DNA of 64,000 bases, taken from positions 105,549 to 169,548 of the forward strand of contig QJNS01000174.1 in assembly GCA_004154925.1 (NCBI GenBank). Direction: 5' to 3'. Below the pieces are notes generated by a model that searched no databases, had not been told where the DNA came from, and was given only the letters and a program-made list of their open reading frames with translations. This DNA is from Monosporascus cannonballus (Eukaryota > Ascomycota > Sordariomycetes > Xylariales). Positions 13,101-26,258 of the stretch are shown here, one piece after another. The position numbers and the translations under genes were made by a program. Numbering within the stretch: position 1 is the stretch's first letter; each line of letters opens with the position of its first letter.

Positions 13101-15599
13101 AAAACGTTTTAATAAAAGCTATATTAAAGATATTTTTATAAAAATATTAAAAGATATTAACGTTTAATTATATATTAATCGCAAAATCTAAGTCCAACTC
13201 AAAAACGAGAAATTATAAAATAATAAAAATTATTAATAATTATATAAAACCTAAAATATTAACGGTAATATTTTAAAAATACCGAAGTCTTTTTTTAATA
13301 TTTATTAATTATATAACGTTAAAAAATATAATAAAAATGCCGGCGTATAATTTTAAGAAAACGTTAACCTAATAAATTTATCGTTTTATATAATTCGATT
13401 TTAAGATTTAATATTAACTAAATAATATTTCTCCGGCTAAGAAATTATTTAAATATTCGGATTATATATTAAAGAAAATCGGGTATAAAAACGTAATTTT
13501 TATATTATTTAAAAAATTAAGATTTACGAATAACATACCGAAAAATGTATGGAAAATAGTCGTAAATATATAATATGATTTAAAATATTATAAAAAAGTA
13601 AAAGGCTTTATAAAAATAATATAAAATTTGTTTATTATAAAATTCTTAAACAAAGTTTAAGTAGAAAAACTTAAGTAATTATTTGCATAAAAAAAACGGA
13701 AAATCTTTATTATATAATTATAAAAGATTTTGAAAAAAATAAAGAATTATATATTTACCGAATTTCCTATTTACGAATAATAATTTAAATACGAATTATA
13801 ATAATAACGTATTTAATAGTTAAATAACGGTAACCGTAAGGTATAACCGTATTACAATCGGATTCCGAAAGGTTTAAAAAAACGAAATTAATATTAAAAT
13901 TATAATTTTAAAATTAGGTTCGGAAATTATAAATTAAGGATTTAAATAATATAAAATTAATACGGATAATTAAATATTAAATTAAAATAAAAAAAATATT
14001 TCTTAAATCTAAATAAGGTTTCATATTATGGAAATAAATTTGTAATTTCGTTATAAAAAGTTTTACGGAAATAAATATTTAATTAATACTATAATAATTT
14101 AAAAAAAAGATATATAAGACATATCCGTATGTTAAAATTAATAGTTAAAAGGTTTTATTAGAAAAATATAGCGAACGATATCCGAAAATATATTAAATAA
14201 TATTAGAATTATTAAAATGTAATAAAGTTGTATTATAAACTATACAAATAATTATAATCCTTATTATTATTAAAATACCTTTTTTAAAAAGTTTTATTAA
14301 ATTTTATTATAAAACTTTTTAAAAGCTTAAATTTAAAAGAATTAAAATATAATATAATCCTGGCAATTATTAATTATTTAACGAAATTAAAATTATTTTT
14401 CTTTATAGTTAAAACTTTAACCGTAACCGAATTAACATAATTATTTTATAATAAAATTAAATGCAAATTCAATATGTTAACCAAAATTATTAACGATAAA
14501 AATAAATTATTAACGATAAATATAAATTATTTACGAATTAATTCTAAGCGGAATTTTATAAAAAGCAAAAAATAAAATACGGAATATCGACCGTTTAATA
14601 TCTGTAAACCAATAAATAAATAAAAAGTATTTATTAAATTTTAAAATATTATGTCCATAATGATATTAATAAGTATTATAATAATTAAATAATATTAATA
14701 GAAAATACTGAATTCGTATATAATAATACGTAAAACGTATTTCCCGGCCGTTTTTAGTTCGAAACCTTATATAAATATTATTTAAAGATAATAAAATATT
14801 TTTTATAAAAGTTTCAAAAAATTAATATAAGGAATTAAAAACCGTTGCGAAAAAATAATAGCTATTTATTAACTAATATACGAATATTAAAAGAATAACG
14901 ATAACCTAAACAATGTTATTATTAATATAATAAATTTATAAAGTTTTAATTAAAATAATATGTAAATTTATTAATTAAATATTTTAAATTTAAAATTAAA
15001 AGATTCGTATTTACTTATATTCGGATTGTAATTAAGAAATAAATATGTTTCTAAGCGTATAAAATAATTATTTTATTAAATAATAACGGATATATAATAT
15101 TTTTTGATATTTTTATTAAAACCGTAAAATAATCGAAAATCGCGTAACGTTTAAATAACTATATTAAATCTAATAAAAAATAAGTAATAAAAGATATTAT
15201 TTGTTATCGAGATAACCGAGGGTAACGCGAATATTTAATTAAATAAAAAAGTTAATTTATTAAATATAATACGTAAAAATCTTAAAAATACTTTAAATAC
15301 GAATTTAAAATATCACAATATTACGAAAAACAAATTAAATATATATATAAAATAAAATAACTTAAAAACGGTAAAATAATAATAGTCCGATCGGAAATTA
15401 ATTACCTAATAATTATAAAAATTATAAAAAATAATTTTAAATACAATTACGATATTAATATTAAAATATTACTTAATTATATAATAATTTCTAAACTTAT
15501 AATAAGTAATTATTTTATTATATATTAATTATAAATTTATAAATAATATTAAAAAAATTAAATTTTTATTTCGAAAATAAAATGTCGGGTTTAATTATT

Positions 15600-16980
15600 A
15601 AGTTTCATATTAATTAGCTTTTAATAAATATATTAAGGAAATTAATATAACAATGTCGAAAAGTAATTAAAAAACATATAACGGCAAAAAGCGGATACGT
15701 TTATTAAATTTATTAAATATAAAATCCGGAAAAAATTTAAAAACGTTTTTTTTACGAAAATTAAGGCCTAAATAACCGGAATATAATTTGTTATTAATCG
15801 GAAATAAGGCGCCGTTTTTCAAGCGTTTAATATATTTAGGTTTAATAATAACTTTACTAAGTAAAGCCAGTTTTTAATTATGGTTATTAATAAATATTAA
15901 AGTTTTGTCAAGTCGTTAAAGGATAACGGGAAAATATTCGTAAATTAGAAATGTAACAGCATAATAACTTTCGAAAATTATTTTATTTATAAAAATACCT
16001 TAAAGTTATACCTAATTAAAAGTTAATTACGGAATAATAAAAAGAAGATCGTAATATTTATAAAAGAAATTTAAATTTATAAATTTATAAAACGGTATTA
16101 AAATTAAACTTTTATAATTATAACGGACGATTACAAATTAATTTACGTTATATTAAAAAGATAATATTATTTAATAATAATTACGTTAAAAGCGAATTCG
16201 GCCTTACGAAAAACGTTAAGTTAACGATTAATCGTAATTATGTCGAAACGTTCGTATTAAATATTTATAATATGAACCTTTTCGAATTCGTCGATTAACT
16301 TCTAATTATCGGTACTAAATTAAAAAACCGTTTAGGCAGTATGTTCAAGAATAATTACAATTTAAACGGAAATTAAATAACCATATTAATAATAATAAAA
16401 TTAATTATTTATTGTATAAAACTTCTTATAATAATAATTAATTATAATATAATTTAAGGTATTCGAAACTTAAACGTAAACCGTACGGTAATCGAAATAA
16501 CGTTATATTATATAAATATAATACAGTTTATAATATTTTGTAATATAATTAATATTTATTTTATTATCGGCATTAAAAGGATAATATTAAAAAATCTTAA
16601 TTTTTATTAGTATTAAAATATTATTTTCTTGAACTTTTCTATGAAAAAAAAACACTGTAAATAAAAGTAATACGTAAAATAAACGAAAAAGGCGAAATAA
16701 AAATAAAAAAACGAGAAACGGAATAAAACGCGTGCGTAAAAAAAATATAAACGTAAAAAGGAAAAAATAAACAAAATAAGGTTAAAAACAAATTATAATA
16801 CAAAATTAAGCAAAATATAATTAATTATTTAACATAATACGTATTAATTATTACGGTAATTATTTATAACATAATATAATAATAAATTATCGGCAAATAT
16901 ACGTAACAAAAATTGCAAAACGTATTATGTTAAATTAATAATAATATTATTAAACATTAATAACTTAAAAAAGAGGAATA
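15600..16980 (+). pseudogene. Unassigned coding-like block downstream of integrase
   Basis: This block lies after the integrase region and before the 3' LTR. It is matched, in reverse orientation, by about 26260-27600 of the other copy. Landmarks shared by both are GGAAATAAGGCGCC near 15800 and about 27440, and the last 150 bp before the LTR. In the second copy one frame stays open for 64 codons (27140-26946, minus). It reads MDCHNYNGRTEINF..., with a corresponding broken text in copy 1. A Lys/Arg-rich stretch follows in both (about 16675-16790 and about 26600-26460). I do not recognise the product. It could be an extra ORF of the retrotransposon or an acquired host fragment. Confidence 0.45.
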
Positions 16981-16983
16981 AAC

Positions 16984-17188
16984 ATAAGAATAAAACTTTT
17001 ATAAGGATAAAGTTAATAACCGATTAACTATTAATTAGTTACCGATTTATTTTGTAATATAAATTTATTATCTAGCAACTAAGAAGAAACGCCAAATGGA
17101 GATAACCTAATATATTTATTTCTTTGAATCTGCTTTACGACTAGTTAGAGATTACCTTACCCAGCTTATAGCTATCCAATATCTTACA
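16984..17188 (+). repeat. 3' LTR, second gypsy family (plus-strand copy)
   Basis: 205 bp, ending TATCTTACA at 17188 and followed directly by the target duplication TAATT. Its 5' end has been altered to CATAAGAATA. It aligns along its whole length with the 5' LTR at 9952, with differences that are mainly C/T and G/A. Confidence 0.85.
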
Positions 17189-18291
17189 TAATTATTAAAG
17201 GATAAAATTTAAATATATATTTTAATATTTATTTAAATTGATTCAAAAAAATAAGCTTATTTAATTATATATTAGTTTTTACTTAAGTTTCCAAATAAAG
17301 TTCGGATTTTTTCTGCAAAGTATTTATATTTGCTAAAACTCCAATTAATTATATCCAAGAAATTTACTGGATAATTTTACAAATAATACTTTATAATAAA
17401 TTCGAAGTATAAAAGGTTTTTCTAATAAATAAGTATAAAATAGTCACTATTTTCTAATCTTTTTCCGTTGAAAGACTTTTCTAAAACTTAAAGTAAAATT
17501 TTAAAAAAAAGATTATAATACTTAAAGTTTAATATTTTACAACCACTAAAATAAAATTATTTTTTTCTTTAAATAATTTATATCGAACTATAACAAAATA
17601 ATAACCTTTTATTATTATTAAAAAATTTTAATATTATGTTTTTTCAACATTTGTATTTTCGTGATCAAAATATATAAATTTTTATCAATTAATAATTCGT
17701 TAATTTCTTAGTTTTATTTTTTAATAAAACTTTCTTTTTTAACAGTAAATTCTTTTAGTTTTGCTTTTTAACTTTCGGCTTAATATTTCTTCTTAACCTT
17801 TTTCTTAATTCTATTTATTTGGTATCTTTATATTTCGATCATTTGCCTTATAAGTAAGAAGTATTATTATAGTTACGACAATAATAAATATTTTTAAAAT
17901 TAATTAATAAACGAAATTATATTATTTATTAATTTAGAACTTCTTTTTCACAACATAAATCGTTTAATTTAATTATTAGTCCTTTAATAGGTCATAATGG
18001 AAATCGGATATATTATTTATCTTTTAAATATTATTTTAGATGGTTTTTTAGATAAAATTCAAAAAAGCTTGTACATTAATCAAATGGTAAGTAATTAGCA
18101 AAATATAACGATCTTAATATATATTTATTTAAAAATGTGTGAAATATCCGATGTAAAGTTTTAATTTATAAATAATAATAAAGCGGAAAATACTTTAAAA
18201 CTTTACTCGTTAAAAAATTTAAAAATATTTTCTTTAATCAATAAACGAGGCGTTTAATTAAATATTTAATTGATAATTTAAAAAAAATAAA
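17189..18291. other. AT-rich stretch without recognisable genes
   Basis: Heavily AT-biased with no coding text recognised on either strand. It is probably part of the sequence into which the 9952-17188 element inserted, since related repeats occur on either side (9322-9567 and 18292-18535). Confidence 0.5.
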
Positions 18292-18535
18292 TGTTATGTA
18301 TATAAAGTCTAAATTTATTATACATTCTAATTTCTCAAAATAAATATATCGTAAATCTACATAATTTATGTAATCTGGTCTGGATTACTTAGATCACTTA
18401 GATTACTTCAACAGGCCAAGCCTCACTTATCCGGGGTTTACCCGTAACAGGTCCGCGCTAGACCTTAAAGGTAAATCTTCCTGAGATAGAAATCTCTGTT
18501 CCTGTAAACACCTTATACTGCTGCGCCATCAGAGC
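18292..18535 (+). repeat. LTR-like repeat plus adjoining conserved sequence, copy 2
   Basis: Positions 18292-18413 (122 bp) run from TGTTATGTATATAAAG to GATTACTTCAACA, with TGTT...AACA termini as in copia-type LTRs. They contain direct repeats of GATTACTTAGATCACTTA. Positions 18414-18535 continue the match with copy 1. Sequence to about 18640 is unusually GC-rich for the block and shows little RIP. It contains an ATCAGAGC string, reminiscent of primer-binding sites complementary to initiator tRNA, but nothing more supports that. Confidence 0.55.
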
Positions 18536-18899
18536 AAAAGATCGGTGGAATAATCGCAATTAAGGCTAATATTCTGGTTCTTACAGCTGTATATATGTAC
18601 TGAAGCCGTTATGGTGGACAAGGTTGTAATATTATCCTAATTTCGAAAACAAATTAGAAGCTGATTTTAAAAATCCTGATAAAAAACCTACAGCTGTATA
18701 GTAAATTTTACATTTACTATAAAAAAGATCAACCTTTAAATATATAGTTACATTTAGAACACTTATATTCAAGATCGGAAAAACTATTAACAAAAACGAT
18801 AATTTAATCGACATCTTAAATAAAGAATTAAAAACTAAGATAAATAAGAAAATCATTAAGTTTTTTTTTATTTACATTAAATAAATGTATTTTAAATGC

Positions 18900-20946
18900 T
18901 ATTAAAATCAATATTAAATCACACAAACGCCGTATAGGAAAGAAAAAGGAGAATGTGCTGTAAATAAGAAAATTACAGAATAAATTAAGAAAAACGACGA
19001 AATATCTCTACTATCTTTTATAATGTTCTACAAACACTAATAAAACTTTGTAGTAGTTAGAAAAAAAAGTAATACCGAATTAAATGGTCAAAGTACGACA
19101 AAATAGAAAATAAATTTTTAAATACCAAATATTCAAAAAACTGTAATATAGTAATTAGCCCCAAATACTTAAAGAATAATTTATAGTTAATAAAAAAATA
19201 ATGAAATTATTAATATAATCGCGTAATCAAATACGTTATATCGATTTTTAGAATAAACAATAGGATAAGCGTTTAAAGAAATTAAGAAACTAAATTATTA
19301 AATATTAAGTGATTATAAAACGGTTTAAAGAAATAATTAAGACAATATTAAAAATAAACGAAAAGTATTTAGTTTAAAATGTCAAATCGACATATTAAAT
19401 TTATGTTATTTACTATAATTGAATTAAATATTATTTTCTTAACAAATAACAGGATTTCATTTATTAACGTACTATATATATATATATATATATTAAAAAA
19501 TTTGGCTTCGTTTAGAAAATATAAAGAAAATAATATCGACAAATAATAATATTAATACTTTCGAATTATCGCCTTATAAAATAAAATAGATTAATAAATA
19601 AGTTTAAAATATTAATTTAAAAGAAACTAATACTCGTAGAAAAGCGCTTTTTATTACTATAAATAATGGAATTTCTAAACGAGAAAGAGTTAATTTAACG
19701 AATAATAAAAAAACATTGCTAAGAAGTTATCGCAGATATTAATTTCCAATACACATTTCCTATAAACTCGAAGTATAAAAAGACAATTAAAAAGAAATTT
19801 CAAACCTTTACTTAAGACCTGTAAAAGGACGATACGTGTATAGCGTGATACGACGTAGTATAACAAATAGAAAAGTCTATTATCGAATAAGATCAAAAAC
19901 TGAAACAAAATAAAAAAAATTACTTCAACTTAACATTTCAGTGCGTCGACTAAAACGATAAATGATATAATTAAATACGTTTTAGAAATAAACATAAAAA
20001 CGATTCGATAAATTTGAAAAAAGAAAATTAAAAACGAAAATTATTTACAAAATAGCCGCAAAATAACAAGACTCTAAAAAATTCAACAAGAAATATTTAC
20101 GAAAGATTTTAAACGAAACGATAAAAACCGTAAATAATCTTATAAGTTCAAATACAGAAATAAGGATATATATATATATATAATAAAATACGGATGTTTA
20201 GACCTAACTTACATTATATCAAATATGATTCATAATTTTAAATTATTATAGAAATATAAAAAGCACCCTTATGTTGCGAAAAATATAGAAAACTAAGCAT
20301 TAGCTTTTCAAAAAGGAAAATTTATAAACGAAATTAATAGTTTTAAAATCTATATTTAAGAATACTACCACACAATCGATTTCGACATTATGCTATTAAG
20401 AAATTACAACATAATCTTAAAAAGATTTTTGTTACATTAATACAATTCTTTAGTCTATTAAAAAATTAGCTAAATAAAATTTGTTGTATACCTCGTCGAT
20501 AAGTAAAAGGAAAAAAAGAGGAGATATTAATATTTAATAGAAAATAACAATATATATAGATACATAGATACGACAAATACAATATTACTTCAAAGAACAA
20601 ATATAAAAAAGATATATATATTAAAGAAAAATACAGCGCATTATTACAACATTAAAACAAATCTTAAGCAATTAAATAACAATGTATAAAAAGAACTCAA
20701 AAGATTAAAAAAAGTTAGTTAATATATTATTATAGCTTTATAATTGCAAACGATCGATTAAAATAAATTTAATAGGAAGTTATTAAAATATAATAAACAA
20801 AATTACGATTGAATTTTTAAAACAGATTTATTTACTAGATTCTACCTTATTTTCAATTTTAATAAAACAATTATACACTATTAAAAAGTACTTAAAAGAT
20901 CCGTTACAAAAAGAAAAAAATCGAATTTTAAAATCACCTAGAAAGT
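18900..20946 (+). mobile_element. Chromovirus gag-protease-early RT fragment
   Basis: Positions 19960-20150 align with 38890-39090 and positions 20170-20440 with 39110-39400 of the full-length chromovirus. They cover the end of Gag and the protease region. The text continues to the start of reverse transcriptase (about 20720-20940). It stops abruptly at an LTR that begins at 20947. The left limit is uncertain. The open frames at 18632-18856 and 19690-19908 on the minus strand are antisense and not genes. Confidence 0.7.
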
Positions 20947-21327
20947 TGTTACGACCTGATAGGCCAAGAACTCAGGATACGGTCCTATCGAGGTTTAAAT
21001 AGGTCCCGTTACATTAAACGGATTTAGAAGATTTAAGAAATCTATCTTAGTTTATCAAGATAAGTTTAACAGAATTGAAAACCCTATTTTAATTTAGTAA
21101 GATAGATTTAAGGAAAAACATTTGTCTTAATTATTATTTAAATAAATATATATATTAGTTCGTATTTTAAAAATTATTAACATCTAATAATAATGAATTA
21201 CATAAAATATATTCGATATTTAGAATATAATTAAGCTATTATACTGTTTAAACTGTTACGATATTTTTACTAAGATTACTTCGCACGATTTAGGTTTAAT
21301 AATTGGTTAAATTTGTTAACGATTATA
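20947..21327 (+). repeat. LTR followed by a gag start, chromovirus family
   Basis: 381 bp. It starts TGTTACGACCTGATAGGCC and ends GGTTAAATTTGTTAACGATTATA, matching the ends of the 397-bp LTRs at 36594 and 43121. About 57 bp downstream a Gag-like start is seen (ATTAGTAAACAAGCCGAA at about 21385), at the same distance as in the full-length element (57 bp). This is therefore a 5' LTR with the beginning of gag, not a solo LTR. The gag text fades after about 40 bp. Confidence 0.75.
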
Positions 21328-21419
21328 TCTTGTACATTGTTACTTTGTATTATCGTTATATTTAAATTCTATGTACTATGTTATATTTATTAGTAAACAA
21401 GCCGAAATTAAAGTGATAT

Positions 21420-24400
21420 GTGAACTTTTTAAGGTGGTTTTTATAAAGGAATATATATGTAAACGAGATGATGGCCGAACAATTGTAGACTATTCCAAAA
21501 AAATAAGTATATTCACAATCTTTTATCTAGATTTCATATACATTCGCCCGAGGACGGGATTTTGTAATTATCTTAAATAGATAGATTAACGATTAGTTGT
21601 AGACAGTTAGCATTGCCTCTCGTATTTTTTATTTCTTTATATTTTTTTAACTATTCATTCCTAATAAGTATTATTAGCCGTATATTATATTATATTTAAT
21701 ACGATATTAAGTTATATAACATTATAATAGAATGCGGATATTCTGCTAACGTTTAATATATTTTTATCTTTATTACCATGGGCGTTGTTAATTTAAAACA
21801 AGTTAATACATACTTTTCGGTCGAAATATTATTAATTTTTATATTAATATTTTTTAATTTCTTTTATCCTATGAATTTCTTATTTGTAAGTTTTAGTTAT
21901 ATTCGCCGTGTTTTTCGCTCTAGGATTACTAATTTTCTCTTTATATATATATATATATATTATTGCCCACTGTTTCCTATTACAATATTTATTCGTAATA
22001 CTATTTTTAATCAATGTTAATATTTTTAAGTTCTAGTTTTTTCCGATTATATCCGAAAAGTCGACGATAATCCGTCGATTTTCAATAAACTTTATTAATA
22101 TTATATCGATTTATTTTATTTAAAACTTAATATTATTTACGTTATTGACGTATTAAAAATAGATAGTAAATTTTGATATTTATTATATTTAATATGAAAA
22201 GGTACACTTTTGTATATATTTGTATATTCCTTTATATAGTCGTTTATTAATTATCGAATAATTTTCAAACATGTTCCTAAATATAGTGAAGATAATTTTT
22301 ATTTATTGCGGTAAATTCATATAAAAAAATAAAAATTAATATTTTAAACCAAATTTAATCTCGGCGAAGTAACGTAATTTAGTGGGTTAATACTTTTTCT
22401 TAAAACTTTTTACTTTTGTTTTCGTCATATTTATATTAAGAAAAATCGCATAATTTTGATAATTAAATATACGAAACGTTCGCTAATTATAATTACGGAA
22501 ACATAATTTTAATATCGCTTCGAAATGTTTTCTTTCAAATATAAATTAATAAATTATTTCTTATTGGCCGGTTTAATTTGGTTAAATCGCTATTATATTA
22601 ACTTTGTGTTTTTCGATTTTTAACGTAAAAATAAAAATACATTTATAAACGTTAATAATATCTTTTATAAAAAATTTATTATATTTTTATTATATAAAAG
22701 TAATAATATTATATATATTATTTGCGATGTTACTTTAAAGGTTTTGAGTAATTAAATGAATTTTAGTAATTTATCAGCGGTTTAAGAAAATTACATTACT
22801 GTAATTAATTAAAACAAATTAATTTTAAAATTTTATAATTATATTAAATTTATTACAAGGGCGTATAACAATAATACTATAATTCTGGTTATTTTCGATA
22901 CTTATAATATATAAAATATAGTAATGTCTTATTAAAAACGTAGTAATGTATTATTATATTCACCAAAATTAAAACAAGTTTCTGATTTTATATTTTTTTA
23001 AAAGCTTTTTCATTTTAATTACCAGTTTATTAATTAATTGATTTAATCTGCGAATTAAGCAAATAAATTTACTAATTAAGATTTTGTTTACGTTAATTTT
23101 AATGTATTCGTTATTTACGTATTAAACGTATATTTATAACTTGTTAATAAAATATAAATTTAAATTTTGCAATACATATATTACTTTTAATTAAATATAT
23201 TTAACATCATCTATCCTCAGTTAATAGCCATTTTTCGTTTTACTGTTTTCTTTTTATTATCATTAATTTTGTATTATATATTTATTACTTTATGTAGTTT
23301 TAAAAAGAAACTTAATTAATCTATTTTATATATGTATAAATTAGGTTTTAAATAGTTTATGATATATAATAACAGTTAGAATACTTAATGCCTTTTTTAT
23401 ATTTATTTTATTTTATTTATATATATTATAAATCTTTTTTATTTATCAAAAATTTGTTATAGATTTGCGAAATCCGTTTTATATCTTTAAATATTATGTT
23501 TAATAAGTTACTTGTTGTATTTAATAAACAAATTTTATACATTTCGAAAATCTTTATATTACACGAAATTTGTTACTAATTTAATTTTATTATTTATTTT
23601 TAAACTTCAATTAGAACATATAATCAATAATCTATTTCATTATACTATAGTTTTTAAATATAATGTAAAAATATATTATATAATTTCGCTTATTTTGTAA
23701 ATTTGTACACTTTATATATTTACGATTTTCGTTTATTTTTTAATTTATATTCGAGTTTAGATCGGCATAAATTTAGAACCTTGTGTAAATAACTTTACTT
23801 TTTAATTTCGCTTTTAAATTAGCTAAACACGTTTTTAATTATAATGCTTTTTTAATTTTTTACCGCTTCTTTAATAATCGTTTATATACCGGCGAGTTTT
23901 TGTTATATATTCTAAACATTTATATATTTTTTAAATTGTAAACTAAAAAGCTTTTAAGAAATATTTTATTATACAGAAATATTAATTATATAAGAAGTTA
24001 AAAAATAAATATTCAATAAATTCGTTTCTAGAATTATTCTAAATAAATTTGATTTTATATAATAACGATGTTTTAATTATTTAAATTTCGTTATAACAAT
24101 GTATATATTTAATTTAACCGTCCGTTTAAACGTTTAAAAGGATAAATAACTAACGTTTGTTTTTTAATTCAGCAAAATGTGGTAAAAAATTAATGAATTA
24201 ATATTTTATTTCTTTTATAATATATTCATTAAATTCGTAAGACTTAAATTTTTAATTATATGTAAACATAATATTATTTTTCTAAAGCGATGAACAACTA
24301 CGACAATAATTATTTATATATAATTACAAATTACCCTATGTTGTAAAATATATATTTAAGTTTTTATATTCTTTATTATATTTCATATGTTTTGAAATAT

Positions 24401-26056
24401 TTTTTAACTTTATTTATTAAATTCCTTTTAATTCAATATTTAATTAATCAAATTAATAACTTTTCCTTTTTTTATACTTTATTCGAAAACGTTTATAATT
24501 TTAATTAATGGATTATTAAATATAAAAGGTTATTAAGATTTCGGTAACAAATATTTAAAAGCTTAATATTTTTTAACTGCAAATTATAAATCTTTAACTA
24601 TTTAAATTTTTAAATTATACTTTGCAATTTTTATTATAAAATTATTAAGAGGTTTTCGAAATAAACAAATTTTAGTACAAGTTAATTTTTTCGATATTAA
24701 ACGTAAAACCTAGTATTCGAATATAATAACTTTAATATTGTTGTTTTTTAGTTTTGCTAATTATTTACTCTTAAGGCGATATTTTGTTATTACATTACAC
24801 TGTACTATTCTTAAAGTAACATTTAATATAATTATTATTTGCATTTTCATATTATATATATTTTAAATAACAGATATCGATATATAGTTTTGTTTTATTT
24901 TTCTTTTAAAAATGATGTACAATTAAGCAATAAATGTTTTATAATATTCTAATGCTGATTTTAATTATTTACACTTTTTTAATTTTATATTTGTTAAAGA
25001 ACTTAAACCTAAAAAAGTTTAATTAATTTTCAGAAATTATTTTATTTAACAGTATTTCGCAATTATACGATGTATAATTATGCTTAAAATTTTAGTTTTT
25101 TTAAATATTTAGTTAATAAATTAAATTTTGTTTATAAACGATAATATTACGTTACTATAATTAATGGTTATACATTTATAAATTTACTATTAATATAACT
25201 TATTAATGAATTAATTCTTTTAATTGATATTACACTTTAAAATCCATTTAAAATAACCGGTATATTTACTATTTAAATTTCTGCCGAAGGTTTTGTAAAA
25301 ACTTAATAAGTGCTCTCTTTAATACTCAATAATTTAATGAATGTACAATTAAATATTCTATATTTCCTAGGCACCACCGCTAATACCTTGAAATTGTTAT
25401 AATAATAAACAATGTTTGGTATTTCGTTTTTTATTTAATTTCGTTATTAGAAACTTAATATAATTAAAAAATAATAAATATCAACTTTTTATAAAATTAA
25501 AATTAAATATTTAATACGGTTTTAATAAATACATCGAAAAGATTCTTACTATTCGAAATTAATTGTATTATAAAAAACGGTTATTAATTATTTTATTAAA
25601 TTTTGAAAAGGTTTTATGTAGTTTTTTTAAAGAAAATAATAATAAAAACGATAATTTTGAATAGCAAGCTACGCATTTCTAATATATAATATAATAATTA
25701 AAAATATTTCAATATTGTACGTTAATTTAAAAGAAACAATTTTAAATTACATTAATTTTTAAAGAAGTATTTATATCTTTTTATTATTTATAATAAATAT
25801 TAAAAATAATACTTCGTTGCTAAATAACTTATATTTTGTAGATTTAATAAATAATTCAGTTTTTAAAAATGTTTATAAATTAATCGAAAATATTCGGTAT
25901 GTTTTTTTATGTCTATAGAAATTGTATAATATTATTTTAATAAATAATATAAATTTAATTCATAAAGTTGATGAAAACTTTATATACATATATTTGAAAA
26001 ACTATAAAAACGTTAATAAATATCTAGACTATTACCGTATATTTAAATTATTTATA
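21420..26056 (-). mobile_element. Minus-strand Ty3/gypsy remnant
   Basis: On the minus strand near 24145-24020 the typical integrase end can be read. A QTDG-like string is followed about 30 codons later by a YNNSRNEF-like string, the usual arrangement in gypsy integrases. Downstream on that strand (about 22500-22250) there is text resembling the integrase C-terminal region. No LTR was identified. Plus-strand open frames at 21371, 21778, 23512 and 25922 show no protein-like features and are ignored. Limits are approximate. Confidence 0.5.
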
Positions 26057-26258
26057 GATAAGATAATGGATAACTATAAGCTGGGTACGGTGATTTCCGA
26101 CTTGTCGTAAAGCAGATTTCAAAAAATAAATATATTAGGTTATTTTTATCTGGCTTTTCCTATCAACTGCCAAATAATGGATTTATATTAGTAAGTCGGT
26201 AATTAATCAGTAATTGGTCTATTACCAGCCTTATTTTTATAAAGGCTATATTTTTATA
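26057..26258 (-). repeat. 3' LTR, second gypsy family (inverted copy)
   Basis: 202 bp, heavily mutated. It corresponds position by position to 32150-32355, with mostly C/T and G/A changes. Its outer end is GATAAGAT instead of TGTAAGAT. Confidence 0.8.

Larger units (their letters stand above)
9952..17188 (+). mobile_element. Full-length Ty3/gypsy element, second family
   Basis: 7237 bp, flanked by TAATT at 9947-9951 and 17189-17193, a 5-bp target duplication. LTRs of 206 and 205 bp bound it. Read on the plus strand, the reverse transcriptase start is at about 12180-12640 (a K-V-L-I-L-F-I-F-K-K stretch followed by a VNY-like motif) and integrase remains lie at about 13.8-15.1 kb. A further block (15.6-16.98 kb) lies between integrase and the 3' LTR. 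Gag and protease should lie at 10.2-12.1 kb but were not resolved. A second copy in opposite orientation is at 26057-32355. All frames are closed by RIP. Confidence 0.85.

Noticed and set aside
18510..18535. Possible primer-binding site or tRNA-like sequence near ATCAGAGC
   Set aside because: Only eight bases match the initiator-tRNA complement, and no LTR end lies immediately upstream. No cloverleaf can be drawn.
9000..20185. AT and TATATA microsatellites (for example 8995-9010, 19470-19492, 20168-20182) as a CRISPR array or centromere
   Set aside because: There is no repeat-spacer regularity, CRISPR is not expected in a fungus, and the short AT runs are ordinary products of RIP.
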